From: an uncultured Alphaproteobacteria bacterium
Lineage (GTDB): Bacteria; Pseudomonadota; Alphaproteobacteria; Micavibrionales; Micavibrionaceae
Length of the DNA: 64,000 bases
Direction: 5' to 3'
NCBI GenBank assembly: GCA_937934135.1
Contig: CALHAW010000009.1
Location: 50,184-114,183 of the forward strand
Shown here: one piece after another, positions 8,730 to 18,301 of the stretch
Numbering within the stretch: position 1 is the first letter of the stretch
Layout: each line of letters begins with the position of its first letter
Position numbers and translations under genes: made by a program
Notes under the pieces: generated by a model
The model's input: the letters and a program-made list of their open reading frames with translations, nothing else
Database searches by the model: none
Told to the model about the DNA's origin: nothing

Positions 8730-10673
8730 ATGTCAAAAGTAATAGGTATTGACCTAGGAACTACAAATTCTTGTGTTGCCGTCATGGACGGTAAAGAACC
8801 CAAAGTTATTGAAAACGCCGAAGGCGCCCGTACAACCCCTTCCATGGTGGGCTTCACCAAGGACGGTGAGCGCCTTGTTGGACAACCCGCAAAACGTCAG
8901 GCCGTGACCAACCCCGAGAACACTGTTTTTGCGATTAAGCGCCTGATTGGTCGCCGCTTTAAAGATAAAGACGTGCAGGAAATGGCCAAAAAATCTCCCT
9001 TCAAAATTGTTGAAGGTGAAAATGGCGATGCATGGATTGAAATTGATGGTGAAAAAATGGCGCCTTCACAGGTATCCGCCATGATCTTACAAAAAATGAA
9101 AGAGACTGCTGAAAGCTATCTTGGTGAAGATGTAACACAGGCCGTTATTACCGTTCCCGCTTATTTTAACGACTCACAACGTCAGGCGACAAAAGATGCT
9201 GGTAAAATTGCTGGCCTTGAAGTGCTTCGTATTATTAACGAGCCAACTGCCGCGGCGCTTGCGTATGGTTTGGACAAGAAATCAACTGGTACGATTGTGG
9301 TTTATGACCTTGGTGGGGGTACGTTTGATGTCTCTGTCCTTGAAATTGGCGATGGTGTGTTCGAAGTAAAATCCACAAACGGGGATACGTTCCTTGGTGG
9401 AGAAGACTTTGACAGCCGTATCATTGAATATCTCGCCGATGAATTTAAAAATGAACAAGGCATTGATCTGCGCGATGACAAGCTTGCGCTACAACGTCTT
9501 AAAGAGGCCGCAGAAAAAGCCAAAATTGAGCTATCAAGTGCGCAAAGCACGGAAGTAAACCTTCCCTTCGTGACCGCGGATGCGTCTGGCCCGAAACACC
9601 TTAACGTGAAACTAACACGCGCAAAGCTTGAAAGCCTTGTTGATGACCTGATGAAGCGCACGCTTGATCCCGTTAAGGCGGCCTTGAAAGATGCCGGTCT
9701 TAAGGCATCTGATATTGATGATGTGATCATGGTGGGGGGGATGACCCGTATGCCAAAAATCATTGAAACGGTTAAGGATTACTTCGGTAAAGACCCGCAT
9801 AAAGGCGTAAACCCCGATGAAGTCGTCGCCGATGGTGCCGCCATTCAGGGTGGTGTTTTACAAGGGGACGTGAAAGACGTTCTTCTTCTTGATGTAACGC
9901 CGCTTTCATTGGGTATCGAAACATTAGGCGGCGTGTTTACACGCTTGATTGATCGCAACACAACAATCCCGACAAAGAAATCACAAGTATTTTCAACCGC
10001 AGAAGATAACCAATCTGCGGTGACAATCCGTGTTTTCCAAGGGGAACGTGAAATGGCGGCAGACAATAAGCCCCTCGGCCAATTTGATCTTGTTGGTATT
10101 CCGGGCGCGCCGCGCGGTATGCCACAAATCGAAGTAACCTTTGATATTGATGCCAACGGTATCGTGAATGTTTCTGCCAAAGATAAAGCCACGAATAAGG
10201 AACAACAAATCCGTATTCAGGCCTCTGGTGGGTTAACAGACGAAGATATCGAAAACATGGTAAAAGAAGCCGAAGCCAACGCCGATAGCGATAAGGAACG
10301 CCGCGAAAGCGTCGAAGCCCGCAATCAGGCAGAAAGCCTTGTCCATCAAACGGAAAATACGCTAAATGATTTAGCAGATGAAGAAATTCCTGCCGAAGAA
10401 AAAGAAGCGATTGACGTTGCGATGAGCGATCTTAAATCCGCATTGGATGATGAGGACGCAAAAGCAGAAGATCTGAAAGAAAAAACAGATACATTGATGC
10501 AAGCCTCTATGAAGCTTGGTGAAATTGTCTATCGTAAGGAGCAAGAAAAAGCTGCCGCCGAAGGGGGCGAAGCTCCTGAAGGTAATGCCGCCCCTGCTGA
10601 TGATGATATCATTGATGCCGAGGTTGTTGAGGAAGACAACACATCCGACAGCGACGATAAAAAATCAGCTTAA
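8730..10673 (+). CDS. dnaK: Molecular chaperone DnaK (start revised to 8730)
   Basis: [21 protein letters not shown]..., full Hsp70 signatures; Shine-Dalgarno-like AAGGAG upstream of ATG 8730. The ORF track start 8691 is an upstream in-frame ATG. Confidence 0.98.
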   Translation: MSKVIGIDLGTTNSCVAVMDGKEPKVIENAEGARTTPSMVGFTKDGERLVGQPAKRQAVTNPENTVFAIKRLIGRRFKDKDVQEMAKKSPFKIVEGENGDAWIEIDGEKMAPSQVSAMILQKMKETAESYLGEDVTQAVITVPAYFNDSQRQATKDAGKIAGLEVLRIINEPTAAALAYGLDKKSTGTIVVYDLGGGTFDVSVLEIGDGVFEVKSTNGDTFLGGEDFDSRIIEYLADEFKNEQGIDLRDDKLALQRLKEAAEKAKIELSSAQSTEVNLPFVTADASGPKHLNVKLTRAKLESLVDDLMKRTLDPVKAALKDAGLKASDIDDVIMVGGMTRMPKIIETVKDYFGKDPHKGVNPDEVVADGAAIQGGVLQGDVKDVLLLDVTPLSLGIETLGGVFTRLIDRNTTIPTKKSQVFSTAEDNQSAVTIRVFQGEREMAADNKPLGQFDLVGIPGAPRGMPQIEVTFDIDANGIVNVSAKDKATNKEQQIRIQASGGLTDEDIENMVKEAEANADSDKERRESVEARNQAESLVHQTENTLNDLADEEIPAEEKEAIDVAMSDLKSALDDEDAKAEDLKEKTDTLMQASMKLGEIVYRKEQEKAAAEGGEAPEGNAAPADDDIIDAEVVEEDNTSDSDDKKSA

Positions 10674-10726
10674 GTTAAATTAGTGCAGAGGGGATTTTAT
10701 TCCCTCTCACAATTTGAAAGAAAATC

Positions 10727-11350
10727 ATGGCTGAGCAAATAATAGATTTTGGACTTCATAATTTAAAAACTTCGCGCATTCAAAGCGAAGATAATACACA
10801 TTTCACAAACGGTGTGCTTATCAATCTATCTGAAAAACCAATTAAATATGATGGTTTAACAATCGAAAAATACAATTCTGCTGTTGTTGGGAATATAAAC
10901 ACTCAAATTGAAGATGCCTTGTTTTTTGAGTGGATTAATATTGACCCCTGCGAGCAAACAACTTGCTCTGATCCAAAATCAATTCAAAATATGTGGAATC
11001 ATGTTTACGATGTATTTAAAGTCGACTCACTAAAAAACATTCCTCTATGGCGGTCCAAACAATTTTCCATTGGGAAAACAGATATTAATTTATGGTTTTG
11101 CCCCTCAAACACTCATTGCGGGATTCACAATGAGCATAACTTTAATGAACTACACACCCAAATTTTTGGCCTTGGGATCATGCAAAAGTTTAAAAATGAA
11201 GATTTTAGTTCGAAATATGAAGATGTTTTAATGCCATATGGCTATACGCATTCTCCTTTTTACAAAGAAAATTACAACTATCCTTGGCACCAATATAAAT
11301 CAATTACTGATTGCATTTGGGTTGCTTTAGAATTTGATAGGAAAGACTAA
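10727..11350 (+). CDS. Hypothetical protein with cupin-like motif, located between dnaK and dnaJ
   Basis: [19 protein letters not shown] followed by [14 protein letters not shown], similar to cupin motif 1 (HxH/E) and motif 2 (PxGxxH...N). Its stop overlaps the dnaJ start. Confidence 0.5.
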   Translation: MAEQIIDFGLHNLKTSRIQSEDNTHFTNGVLINLSEKPIKYDGLTIEKYNSAVVGNINTQIEDALFFEWINIDPCEQTTCSDPKSIQNMWNHVYDVFKVDSLKNIPLWRSKQFSIGKTDINLWFCPSNTHCGIHNEHNFNELHTQIFGLGIMQKFKNEDFSSKYEDVLMPYGYTHSPFYKENYNYPWHQYKSITDCIWVALEFDRKD

Positions 11351-12510
11351 TGGCTGAAGATCTTTATAAAACACTTGGTATTGAAAAAGGCGCGAGCGCG
11401 GACGACATTAAAAAAGCGTACCGCAAACAAGCCATGAAATATCATCCTGACCAAAATCAGGATAATGCCGAAGCGGAAGAGAAATTCAAGCTCGTCAACG
11501 CGGCTTATGACGTGTTAAAAGACCCACAGAAAAAAGCAGCCTATGACCAATATGGCGACGCAGCCTTCGAACAAGGCGGTGGCGGCTTTGGTGGTGGTGG
11601 AAACCCATTTGGCGGCGGATTTAGCGGCGGCTTCGGCGGTGGTGGTTTTTCTGATATTTTTGAAGAAATGTTTGGCGGCGGTGGCCAGCAACGTGGCCGT
11701 GGCGGCGCAACACGCGGCGCAGACATGCAATATGCCATGGATATTTCTATGGAAGATGCCTTTAACGGTAAGGAAGAAACAATCACCGTTCCCATCAATA
11801 CCACCTGTGAAGAATGTAAGGGAAGCGGCGCCGAAGAAGGCAAAAAAGCAGAGACATGCCCCACCTGTTCTGGCGCAGGGCGTATCCGCGCGCAACAAGG
11901 GTTCTTTACCGTGGAGCGCGCTTGTGCAACCTGTTCTGGTGAAGGCTCCGTCATTAAAGACCCCTGTAAAAAATGTTCTGGTCAGGGGCGCGTACGTAAA
12001 GAAAAAACGCTTAAGGTCAACATCCCCAAAGGGATCGATGGCGGCCGCCGTATCCGTTTAAGCGGCGAAGGGGAAGCCGGATCACGCGGGGGGCCCGCAG
12101 GTGATCTTTATATTTTAGTTGGTATAACACCGCATAAATTTTTCAAACGCGAAAGCGCCAATTTATTTGGCCGCGTCCCCATTGCCATGACAACGGCAAC
12201 ATTGGGCGGTGAAATCGAAGTCCCCACCATTGATGGCAAAAAATCAAAAATGAAAATCCCCGCGGGAACACAAACAGGCCAACAATTCCGCCTGAAAGGC
12301 AAAGGCATGCCTGTTCTGCAATCAACAACCATCGGTGACATGTATATCGAAATTTTTGTTGAAACACCGGTGAACTTAAACAGCAAACAAAAAGAAACCT
12401 TCAAAAAATTAGACGCCGATTTCAACGGCAAAGACGGTAAAAAACACTCCCCTGAATCTAGCGGTTTTTTTGATAAGATGAAGGACCTTTGGGCGGATTT
12501 AAAGGATTAA
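11350..12510 (+). CDS. dnaJ: Molecular chaperone DnaJ
   Basis: J domain with HPD ([10 protein letters not shown]), Gly/Phe-rich region, four CxxCxGxG zinc-finger repeats. Confidence 0.98.
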   Translation: MAEDLYKTLGIEKGASADDIKKAYRKQAMKYHPDQNQDNAEAEEKFKLVNAAYDVLKDPQKKAAYDQYGDAAFEQGGGGFGGGGNPFGGGFSGGFGGGGFSDIFEEMFGGGGQQRGRGGATRGADMQYAMDISMEDAFNGKEETITVPINTTCEECKGSGAEEGKKAETCPTCSGAGRIRAQQGFFTVERACATCSGEGSVIKDPCKKCSGQGRVRKEKTLKVNIPKGIDGGRRIRLSGEGEAGSRGGPAGDLYILVGITPHKFFKRESANLFGRVPIAMTTATLGGEIEVPTIDGKKSKMKIPAGTQTGQQFRLKGKGMPVLQSTTIGDMYIEIFVETPVNLNSKQKETFKKLDADFNGKDGKKHSPESSGFFDKMKDLWADLKD

Positions 12511-12961
12511 CGTCAGAAAAAATTGCGGCCTGCCCTACTTTATTCTGCGCTCTATCGAATATATTCCAAAGAGTCACGTTACTGATTCGAAAACGGGAAC
12601 CGTCTTTGGTTATTCGCACACCTGAATAATCATCAATAAACCCATGCTTATTTGCACGTGCTAGTAATTTTTCTCGATCTTCCTGCGCTTCTGCCTCTGC
12701 TGATTTACTAGACTCCATACCGATGAATTCATCCCAGCTATACCCAAATAGATTTTGTGCCGCAGCGTTTGCAAAGCAAAACCGAGGAACATCATAAAAT
12801 TTATGCGACAAGATAATAGATGGATGATGATAAAGCGTTTTTGCTACCGCTTCAGGGGACGTGTTTAAATCAATAAAAGGTTTTTTCACAACATTATTAA
12901 AGCTTTGTGTTAACAAACTACACCACTCAATAACTTCTCTTTTCACATACGGGTGATCCAT
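12458..12961 (-). CDS. MEKHLA/PAS-like domain protein
   Basis: [77 protein letters not shown] resembles the MEKHLA domain; 3' end overlaps dnaJ antisense. Confidence 0.75.
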   Translation of the reverse strand: MDHPYVKREVIEWCSLLTQSFNNVVKKPFIDLNTSPEAVAKTLYHHPSIILSHKFYDVPRFCFANAAAQNLFGYSWDEFIGMESSKSAEAEAQEDREKLLARANKHGFIDDYSGVRITKDGSRFRISNVTLWNIFDRAQNKVGQAAIFSDVNPLNPPKGPSSYQKNR

Positions 12962-13008
12962 AAAGTGCTTTCTGTTTGTGCGTCGGTTATTTATATTGAT
13001 TGTTAATA

Positions 13009-13037
13009 TAAATAATAAGAAATAAAAATTATGTCAA
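13009..13037 (-). promoter_or_regulatory. Sigma70-type promoter candidate for ORF 12458..12961
   Basis: Minus strand TTGACA (13037-13032), 17-nt spacer, TATTTA (13014-13009). Confidence 0.45.
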
Positions 13038-13459
13038 TATGGTTTAAAGAATATAATCTCGATATGCTTAATGGCCTCCGTAACGCCAATATGGCGGGGC
13101 ATTTGGGTATTGAATTTCTCGAAATTGGGGATGACTATCTCAAGGCACGGATGCCTGTGGATGAGCGCACAAAACAGGCCTTTGGCATTCTTCATGGCGG
13201 TGCGTCTTGTGTTCTGTCTGAAACGCTCGGCTCTGTTGCCGCGTGGATGTGCATTGACCCCTCTCAACAAATGGCAGTCGGCATTGAAATTAACGCCAAC
13301 CATATTCGTCCTGCTTCTGATGGGTTTGTGACGGGCATTTGTAAACCTGTTCAGGTTGGCCGCTCGATCCATGTCTGGAATACTGAAATCTTTAAAGATG
13401 ATGGGAAGATGTCCTGCACGTCCCGTCTTACTTGCGCTATTAAGGATAAAAAATCATGA
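13031..13459 (+). CDS. Hotdog-fold thioesterase (PaaI/MenI-like)
   Basis: FGILHGGASCVLSETLGSVAAW... GIEINANHIRPASDGFVTG hotdog thioesterase pattern. Confidence 0.88.
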   Translation: MSIWFKEYNLDMLNGLRNANMAGHLGIEFLEIGDDYLKARMPVDERTKQAFGILHGGASCVLSETLGSVAAWMCIDPSQQMAVGIEINANHIRPASDGFVTGICKPVQVGRSIHVWNTEIFKDDGKMSCTSRLTCAIKDKKS

Positions 13460-14166
13460 AAATTGGTGTTACGGGATATAAGGGCCGCATGGGACAATTA
13501 CTGGTTCAAGAAATTGAAACCACAGATGGCCTAACCTTTGCGGGTGGTATTGATATGGGCGATGATGCCGAGGCGCTGTTTAAAGAAGCCGACGCCGTGA
13601 TTGATTTTACCGTGCCTGATGCCACCATCACCCATGCTCGCCTTGCCGCAAATCATGGGACGGCGCTTATTATCGGCACAACAGGATTAAGTGACGCCCA
13701 AGAAGAAAAATTAAAACAAGCAGCAGAAAAAACCGTGATTATTTATGCCGCCAACATGAGTGTCGGCGTTAATATGCTGCTCGCCCTTGTTGAACAAGCG
13801 GCCAGCCGCCTTGATATTGATTGGGACATCGAAATATTCGAAACACATCATAATCAAAAAATAGACAGCCCCTCTGGCACCGCCCTCGCCCTTGGTAAAG
13901 CCGCACGCGCAGGACGCAATGGCGGTGATTTTGTTACTGATCGTACAGGCAAAAGAAAGATGGGGGATATTGGCTACGCCATACAACGTGGCGGTGATGT
14001 CGTCGGGGAACATGATGTGACCTTTTTTAATCAGGGGGAGCGCATAACCCTTGGCCATAAAGCCACAGACCGCCGCCTGTTTGCCAAAGGCGCCATCCGC
14101 GCCGCACAATGGGTAAAAGGCAAAAACGCAGGGCTTTATTCTATGCGCGACGTGCTGGATTTATAA
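13456..14166 (+). CDS. dapB: 4-hydroxy-tetrahydrodipicolinate reductase
   Basis: MKIGVTGYKGRMGQ, DFTVPDAT, GTTGL, FETHHNQKIDSPSGTAL. Confidence 0.96.
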   Translation: MKIGVTGYKGRMGQLLVQEIETTDGLTFAGGIDMGDDAEALFKEADAVIDFTVPDATITHARLAANHGTALIIGTTGLSDAQEEKLKQAAEKTVIIYAANMSVGVNMLLALVEQAASRLDIDWDIEIFETHHNQKIDSPSGTALALGKAARAGRNGGDFVTDRTGKRKMGDIGYAIQRGGDVVGEHDVTFFNQGERITLGHKATDRRLFAKGAIRAAQWVKGKNAGLYSMRDVLDL

Positions 14167-14168
14167 AA

Positions 14169-14354
14169 ATGATCTCATTCATCGTCAGAGTCACCGCAAC
14201 AATCATTCTTATTGGACTTTTACAGCAAGCCCATATTTATTATATGAGTTCTGATTATTCAAACCACGTTGATGTTGAATTTGAAGGATATGAGGAAGAG
14301 GGTGAAGAAGAAAATTTTGCCTATGATGATTATGACACAGAATATGATTGGTAA
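14169..14354 (+). CDS. Small membrane-anchored protein with acidic tail
   Basis: ATG at 14169 gives one TM segment (MISFIVRVTATIILIGLLQQ) and an Asp/Glu/Tyr-rich tail ending DDYDTEYDW; follows dapB closely. Confidence 0.45.
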   Translation: MISFIVRVTATIILIGLLQQAHIYYMSSDYSNHVDVEFEGYEEEGEEENFAYDDYDTEYDW

Positions 14355-14371
14355 TTAAAAAATACCCTTCG

Positions 14372-14887
14372 TTATAACGCGCCTTCTGCTTTTAAAATCT
14401 GTTCTTTTAACGCCAAGCCCCAGCCATAATTTCCCAATGCGCCGCTTTTTTGTACCACGCGATGGCACGGTACAATAAGTGACACTGGGTTATTTCCTAC
14501 CGCCGTTCCCACGGCGCGGGCGGCTTTTGGTCTTCCAATATCATTGGCCACATCGCCATAACTGACCAATTCCCCATAGGGAATATAAAGCAATGCCTGC
14601 CAGACAGATTGTTCAAATTCCGTCCCTTGTAAATCCAGCGTCAGTTCCCCCATATTTCCCTGCCGCCATGCCTGCATAATTTTTGTAATCCATGGCTTTG
14701 TTTTCTTTTCATCATGAATAAAGTCAGATTGTTTCAGTTCCGCTTTCAAGCGGGTCAGACCATCGCCCTTATACGCCCCTTGTGCCTTGGTCGTCATAAA
14801 GCCAAGCCAACATAGGCCCAGATCCGTAATCCCGATGACCATATCACCCAGCTCTGTTTGATGGATTCCGTATGTGACTTTTTGCAT
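14372..14887 (-). CDS. ogt: Methylated-DNA--[protein]-cysteine S-methyltransferase (start revised to 14887)
   Basis: VSLIVPCHRVVQKSGALGNYGWGLALKEQILKAEG contains the PCHRV active site. Confidence 0.95.
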   Translation of the reverse strand: MQKVTYGIHQTELGDMVIGITDLGLCWLGFMTTKAQGAYKGDGLTRLKAELKQSDFIHDEKKTKPWITKIMQAWRQGNMGELTLDLQGTEFEQSVWQALLYIPYGELVSYGDVANDIGRPKAARAVGTAVGNNPVSLIVPCHRVVQKSGALGNYGWGLALKEQILKAEGAL

Positions 14888-14908
14888 AAATTTAAGTATA
14901 AGCAGAGT

Positions 14909-15541
14909 ATGAAAAAAGACAAGATCATTGCGCTTTTTACCCGCTGGCACGCCGTAGAGCCAGAACCCAAAGGGGAATTAGACTATACTAACCCTTTTAC
15001 CTTGCTGGTTGCTGTTGTTTTATCCGCGCAGGCAACCGATATTGGCGTGAATAAGGCCACCCCCGCTCTCTTTGCCGAAGCGGACACGCCTGAAAAAATG
15101 GTGACCATTGGTGAAGACCGCATTCGTCATCATATTAAAACCATTGGCTTGTTTAATTCAAAAGCAAAAAATGTGCATAAGCTGTCCCAAATTCTGATTG
15201 AAAAACATAATAGCGAGGTGCCACAAGACCGCGATACCCTCATCACACTCCCCGGTGTTGGGCGAAAGACCGCCAATGTCGTCCTTAGCATGGCGTTCGG
15301 CATTCCGACAATCGCCGTGGATACGCATATTTTTCGCGTTAGCAACCGCACCGGCTTGGCCAAAGGGAAAACGGTTGAGAAAGTAGAAGAAAAATTAGAA
15401 AAAGTTGTGCCAGATCAATTTAAATTTCACGCCCATCATTGGATGATTTTACATGGACGTTATGTTTGTAAAGCGCGTAAACCAGATTGCGCGAATTGCC
15501 TTATTTATGATCTTTGTTCGTTTAAATCCAAAACCGCATAA
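14909..15541 (+). CDS. nth: Endonuclease III (start revised to 14909)
   Basis: LLVAVVLSAQATDIGVNKATPALF, LPGVGRKTANVVLSMAFGIPTIAVDTHIFRVSNR, C-terminal 4Fe-4S cysteines CKARKPDCANCLIYDLC. Confidence 0.96.
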   Translation: MKKDKIIALFTRWHAVEPEPKGELDYTNPFTLLVAVVLSAQATDIGVNKATPALFAEADTPEKMVTIGEDRIRHHIKTIGLFNSKAKNVHKLSQILIEKHNSEVPQDRDTLITLPGVGRKTANVVLSMAFGIPTIAVDTHIFRVSNRTGLAKGKTVEKVEEKLEKVVPDQFKFHAHHWMILHGRYVCKARKPDCANCLIYDLCSFKSKTA

Positions 15542-15981
15542 AGATCATCAAATTCAGATTCAATTTTTTGACGGCGCCCTTGGATCAATGATTGCATGCA
15601 CTGCCAATCATCCATTTTCACACCACTATAAGACGCATTGTGGAATAGATTTAAACGTTGCCTAAATTCGTAATGATCTTGCATGAAGGTTTGATTTGGT
15701 TTTCGTGTCCAATAGACATCCAAAACACATTCTTCCCCCACATAATGCCAAACTTGCGAACGTCCTTCGACCCTAATGGAATCTGGCTTCGCCAAAACCC
15801 ATTCCAATTCTTCATTCGACAATAATGCAATGCGCGCAGGGTTTTGCGCCAACGTGGCATGAATTTTATAAACATGCCCTAATGCTTTATGTTTAGATAG
15901 GCTGTTGATTTCAACTTTATCGTCAGCAAGGGGCGCAAGGCTTACTTTTTCATTACAACTGCCCAAAATAAACAAGCTCAT
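15505..15981 (-). CDS. Hypothetical lipoprotein (start revised to about 15981)
   Basis: An internal start gives MSLFILGSC, a short signal with lipobox LGSC. The upstream part of the track ORF (to 16122) crosses a terminator-like hairpin. Confidence 0.5.
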   Translation of the reverse strand: MSLFILGSCNEKVSLAPLADDKVEINSLSKHKALGHVYKIHATLAQNPARIALLSNEELEWVLAKPDSIRVEGRSQVWHYVGEECVLDVYWTRKPNQTFMQDHYEFRQRLNLFHNASYSGVKMDDWQCMQSLIQGRRQKIESEFDDLYAVLDLNEQRS

Positions 15982-16014
15982 CACCAAAAGAAGCGTGATG
16001 AATATAGGGTCATG

Positions 16015-16048
16015 AAAAAAAGAAGAACCAGGCTGTTGGGCCTGGCTC
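16015..16048 (-). terminator. Rho-independent terminator downstream of the bactofilin gene
   Basis: Minus strand GAGCCAGGC-CCAACA-GCCTGGTTC followed by TTCTTTTTTT; 9-bp stem with one G-T pair. Confidence 0.75.
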
Positions 16049-16157
16049 TTATTATATTTCGTAATTGCAGTATGCATTTGCAAACGAAAATTTTTTATAG
16101 GAAGCGTATATATTTTACTCATTGATACTCAAAAATTGTTTCTATCAAAAATAACGC

Positions 16158-17048
16158 TTATTCAGCCGCTACTTTTTTGTCTGAAAACGGCAATTCCGCG
16201 TCATTGCTTTTCATGACCTTTTTTGCTTTTGGTGCAGACATTGGTTTTCTATTTGCCGCTGCATTTTCAGAACCAATCGGGCTAATCGCGCCATCAATCG
16301 TTGCACCTGCTTCAATCGCTAATTCTTTATAAGCAATTGTCCCAACAATAATACCCGTTGATTCAAGGCTTAAACGACCACGCACCGTGATGTCACCTTC
16401 AAAACGACCAGCAATATTTGCGTTTTCAATTTCAACAGTACCAAAGAAAGCACCTTGCTCTGTGATATCAAGAATATTTGCACCTTTAAGCGATGCTTCA
16501 ACAGTCCCTTGAACGATCAAATGATCACAGGCTTCAATTTCACCAGAAAGATTAATACCCGCACCAATAACCAGCTTGTTACTCTCTGGGTCATGGGCTG
16601 GTGTGTTTGCAGTGTAACCCGGCGCGTTCGCTGCCTGAGATGCGCCACCTGCATATGTTCCTGGATATGCAGGACGTGACGCCGCGGCCTGTGGAATGCC
16701 TGGGCGTTGAAAATTATTTCCTGGAATATCAACACGAGATTGGTTGTTATCTGATTGTGCTGGGTCTTTTTGATCTGATTTGTTCATTGTTTTTGCTTCC
16801 TCAAACGTTGTTTTATTTATCTCTTCACTACTATAATAATCATTACTGTTTTCATTGGCGGTTTCGGCATTCTGCTTTTTCCGATCATTTATGCCCACAT
16901 AATCCTGCACTGCGGTCTGGTTTAACCCTGTGCGTGGGGCATTTTGGTAATCTTGGAAACGTGGCGCATGCGCCGTATCCTGATGACCGTCAACCGGCTC
17001 CTCCGGCTGTGTATAAGGTATGTCGCCTTTATACTCTTGATGAAACAT
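16158..17048 (-). CDS. Bactofilin-family polymer-forming cytoskeletal protein with long N-terminal extension
   Basis: Repeated beta-helix pattern NKLVIGAGINLSGEIEACDHLIVQGTVEASLKGANILDITEQGAFFGTVEIENANIAGRFEGDITVRGRLSLESTGIIVGTIAYKELAIEAGATIDGAI. Confidence 0.9.
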   Translation of the reverse strand: MFHQEYKGDIPYTQPEEPVDGHQDTAHAPRFQDYQNAPRTGLNQTAVQDYVGINDRKKQNAETANENSNDYYSSEEINKTTFEEAKTMNKSDQKDPAQSDNNQSRVDIPGNNFQRPGIPQAAASRPAYPGTYAGGASQAANAPGYTANTPAHDPESNKLVIGAGINLSGEIEACDHLIVQGTVEASLKGANILDITEQGAFFGTVEIENANIAGRFEGDITVRGRLSLESTGIIVGTIAYKELAIEAGATIDGAISPIGSENAAANRKPMSAPKAKKVMKSNDAELPFSDKKVAAE

Positions 17049-17260
17049 ATAATCACTCCCTTTTAACTATGCAAGTAAATTGCATCAGATTATTGTTCAA
17101 TTTATATTTTATATATTTCACAGCTAACATCCCGATTTATAAATCGCAACGCTTCAGTCCAGTTATGCCCAACCTATCCACGAATTAAACTATTGCTTTA
17201 AGATGATTTATGACTAAATATCGCTTATAATATTGAAATATAATTATAAAAGAAAACGCT

Positions 17261-18301
17261 ATGTCATTGAGAATAATAGAAATATCTGCTCCACCCGAAG
17301 CCTCTGATAAAATCAAAGACCTTTCGGAACGGTACGACGCGATAGATATATGGCAAGCCCTGCGTAAGACCGGGTGGCTCGATAAAACAGAAGACAAACG
17401 AATCACCACCCGAATCCTCGTTGATGTCCAAAATCAGCAAGATATGCTGGATGCCCTACAGCGTGCCGTCATAAATAACGAAGGCTGGCGGATTACATTA
17501 ATCCCCGTTGAGGCCACCCTGCCCGCCGCCCTTGAACCTGATAAAGACAGCACGACAAAATTGAAAATACGCGATATTTTTCGCGGCTCTATCACTCGTG
17601 AAGAACTTCATGAAGACATGACAAAGGGCGCTTCGCTCTCTTTTGATTTTCTCCTACTCATTTTCCTTTCTTCACTTGTGGCGGGAATTGGCCTTATACA
17701 AAGTGATGTGGCCATTATTATTGGCGCAATGGTGATTGCCCCGCTTCTTGGACCCAACCTTGCCTTGGCCTTTGGCGCGGCGCTCGGAGATCAATCCCTG
17801 ATTATGAAGGCGATTAAGACCAATATTATTGGCCTTACCTTTACGATGATGATCACCATCCTCGCCAGCTTTCTTGTGACCCCTGATGCCGTCCTACAAA
17901 GCACGGAAATGATGAACCGCACCAATGTGGGGTATGCTAGCATTATCCTCGCCCTCGCTTCTGGCGCGGCAGCAGTATTATCCCTGACAACTGGCGTTTC
18001 CAGCGCTCTTGTGGGGGTTATGGTTGCGGTGGCGCTTATGCCGCCTGCAGTAACTCTTGGTGTAACACTGGGCAATGGTCAATTTGATCTGGCCTATGGT
18101 ACGTTTCTCCTGCTTGCCACCAATATTGTTTGCGTGAACTTATCCGCACAGGCCATCTTCCGTCTGAAAGGGGTAAAACCCCGTACATGGTTTGAAGAAA
18201 AACAAGCCAAAAAAGCCTCCCGCATCAACACGCTCATCTGGCTGGGAATGCTTATCCTATTGGCCGCGCTTATCTGGCTCAAAAAAAGCTATAGTGGCTA
18301 A
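17261..18301 (+). CDS. DUF389/TIGR00341-type membrane protein
   Basis: LIQSDVAIIIGAMVIAPLLGPNLALAFGAALGD and LTTGVSSALVGVMVAVALMPPAVTLGV, typical of DUF389 proteins. Confidence 0.85.
   Translation: MSLRIIEISAPPEASDKIKDLSERYDAIDIWQALRKTGWLDKTEDKRITTRILVDVQNQQDMLDALQRAVINNEGWRITLIPVEATLPAALEPDKDSTTKLKIRDIFRGSITREELHEDMTKGASLSFDFLLLIFLSSLVAGIGLIQSDVAIIIGAMVIAPLLGPNLALAFGAALGDQSLIMKAIKTNIIGLTFTMMITILASFLVTPDAVLQSTEMMNRTNVGYASIILALASGAAAVLSLTTGVSSALVGVMVAVALMPPAVTLGVTLGNGQFDLAYGTFLLLATNIVCVNLSAQAIFRLKGVKPRTWFEEKQAKKASRINTLIWLGMLILLAALIWLKKSYSG

Noticed and set aside
10688-10706. GAGGG...CCCTC hairpin between dnaK and the cupin-like ORF as a terminator
   Set aside because: 5-bp stem with no following T tract; could attenuate transcription but not supported as a terminator.
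16601-17188. 195-aa + strand ORF opposite bactofilin
   Set aside because: Antisense to a well-supported bactofilin gene; composition looks like a reverse-frame translation.
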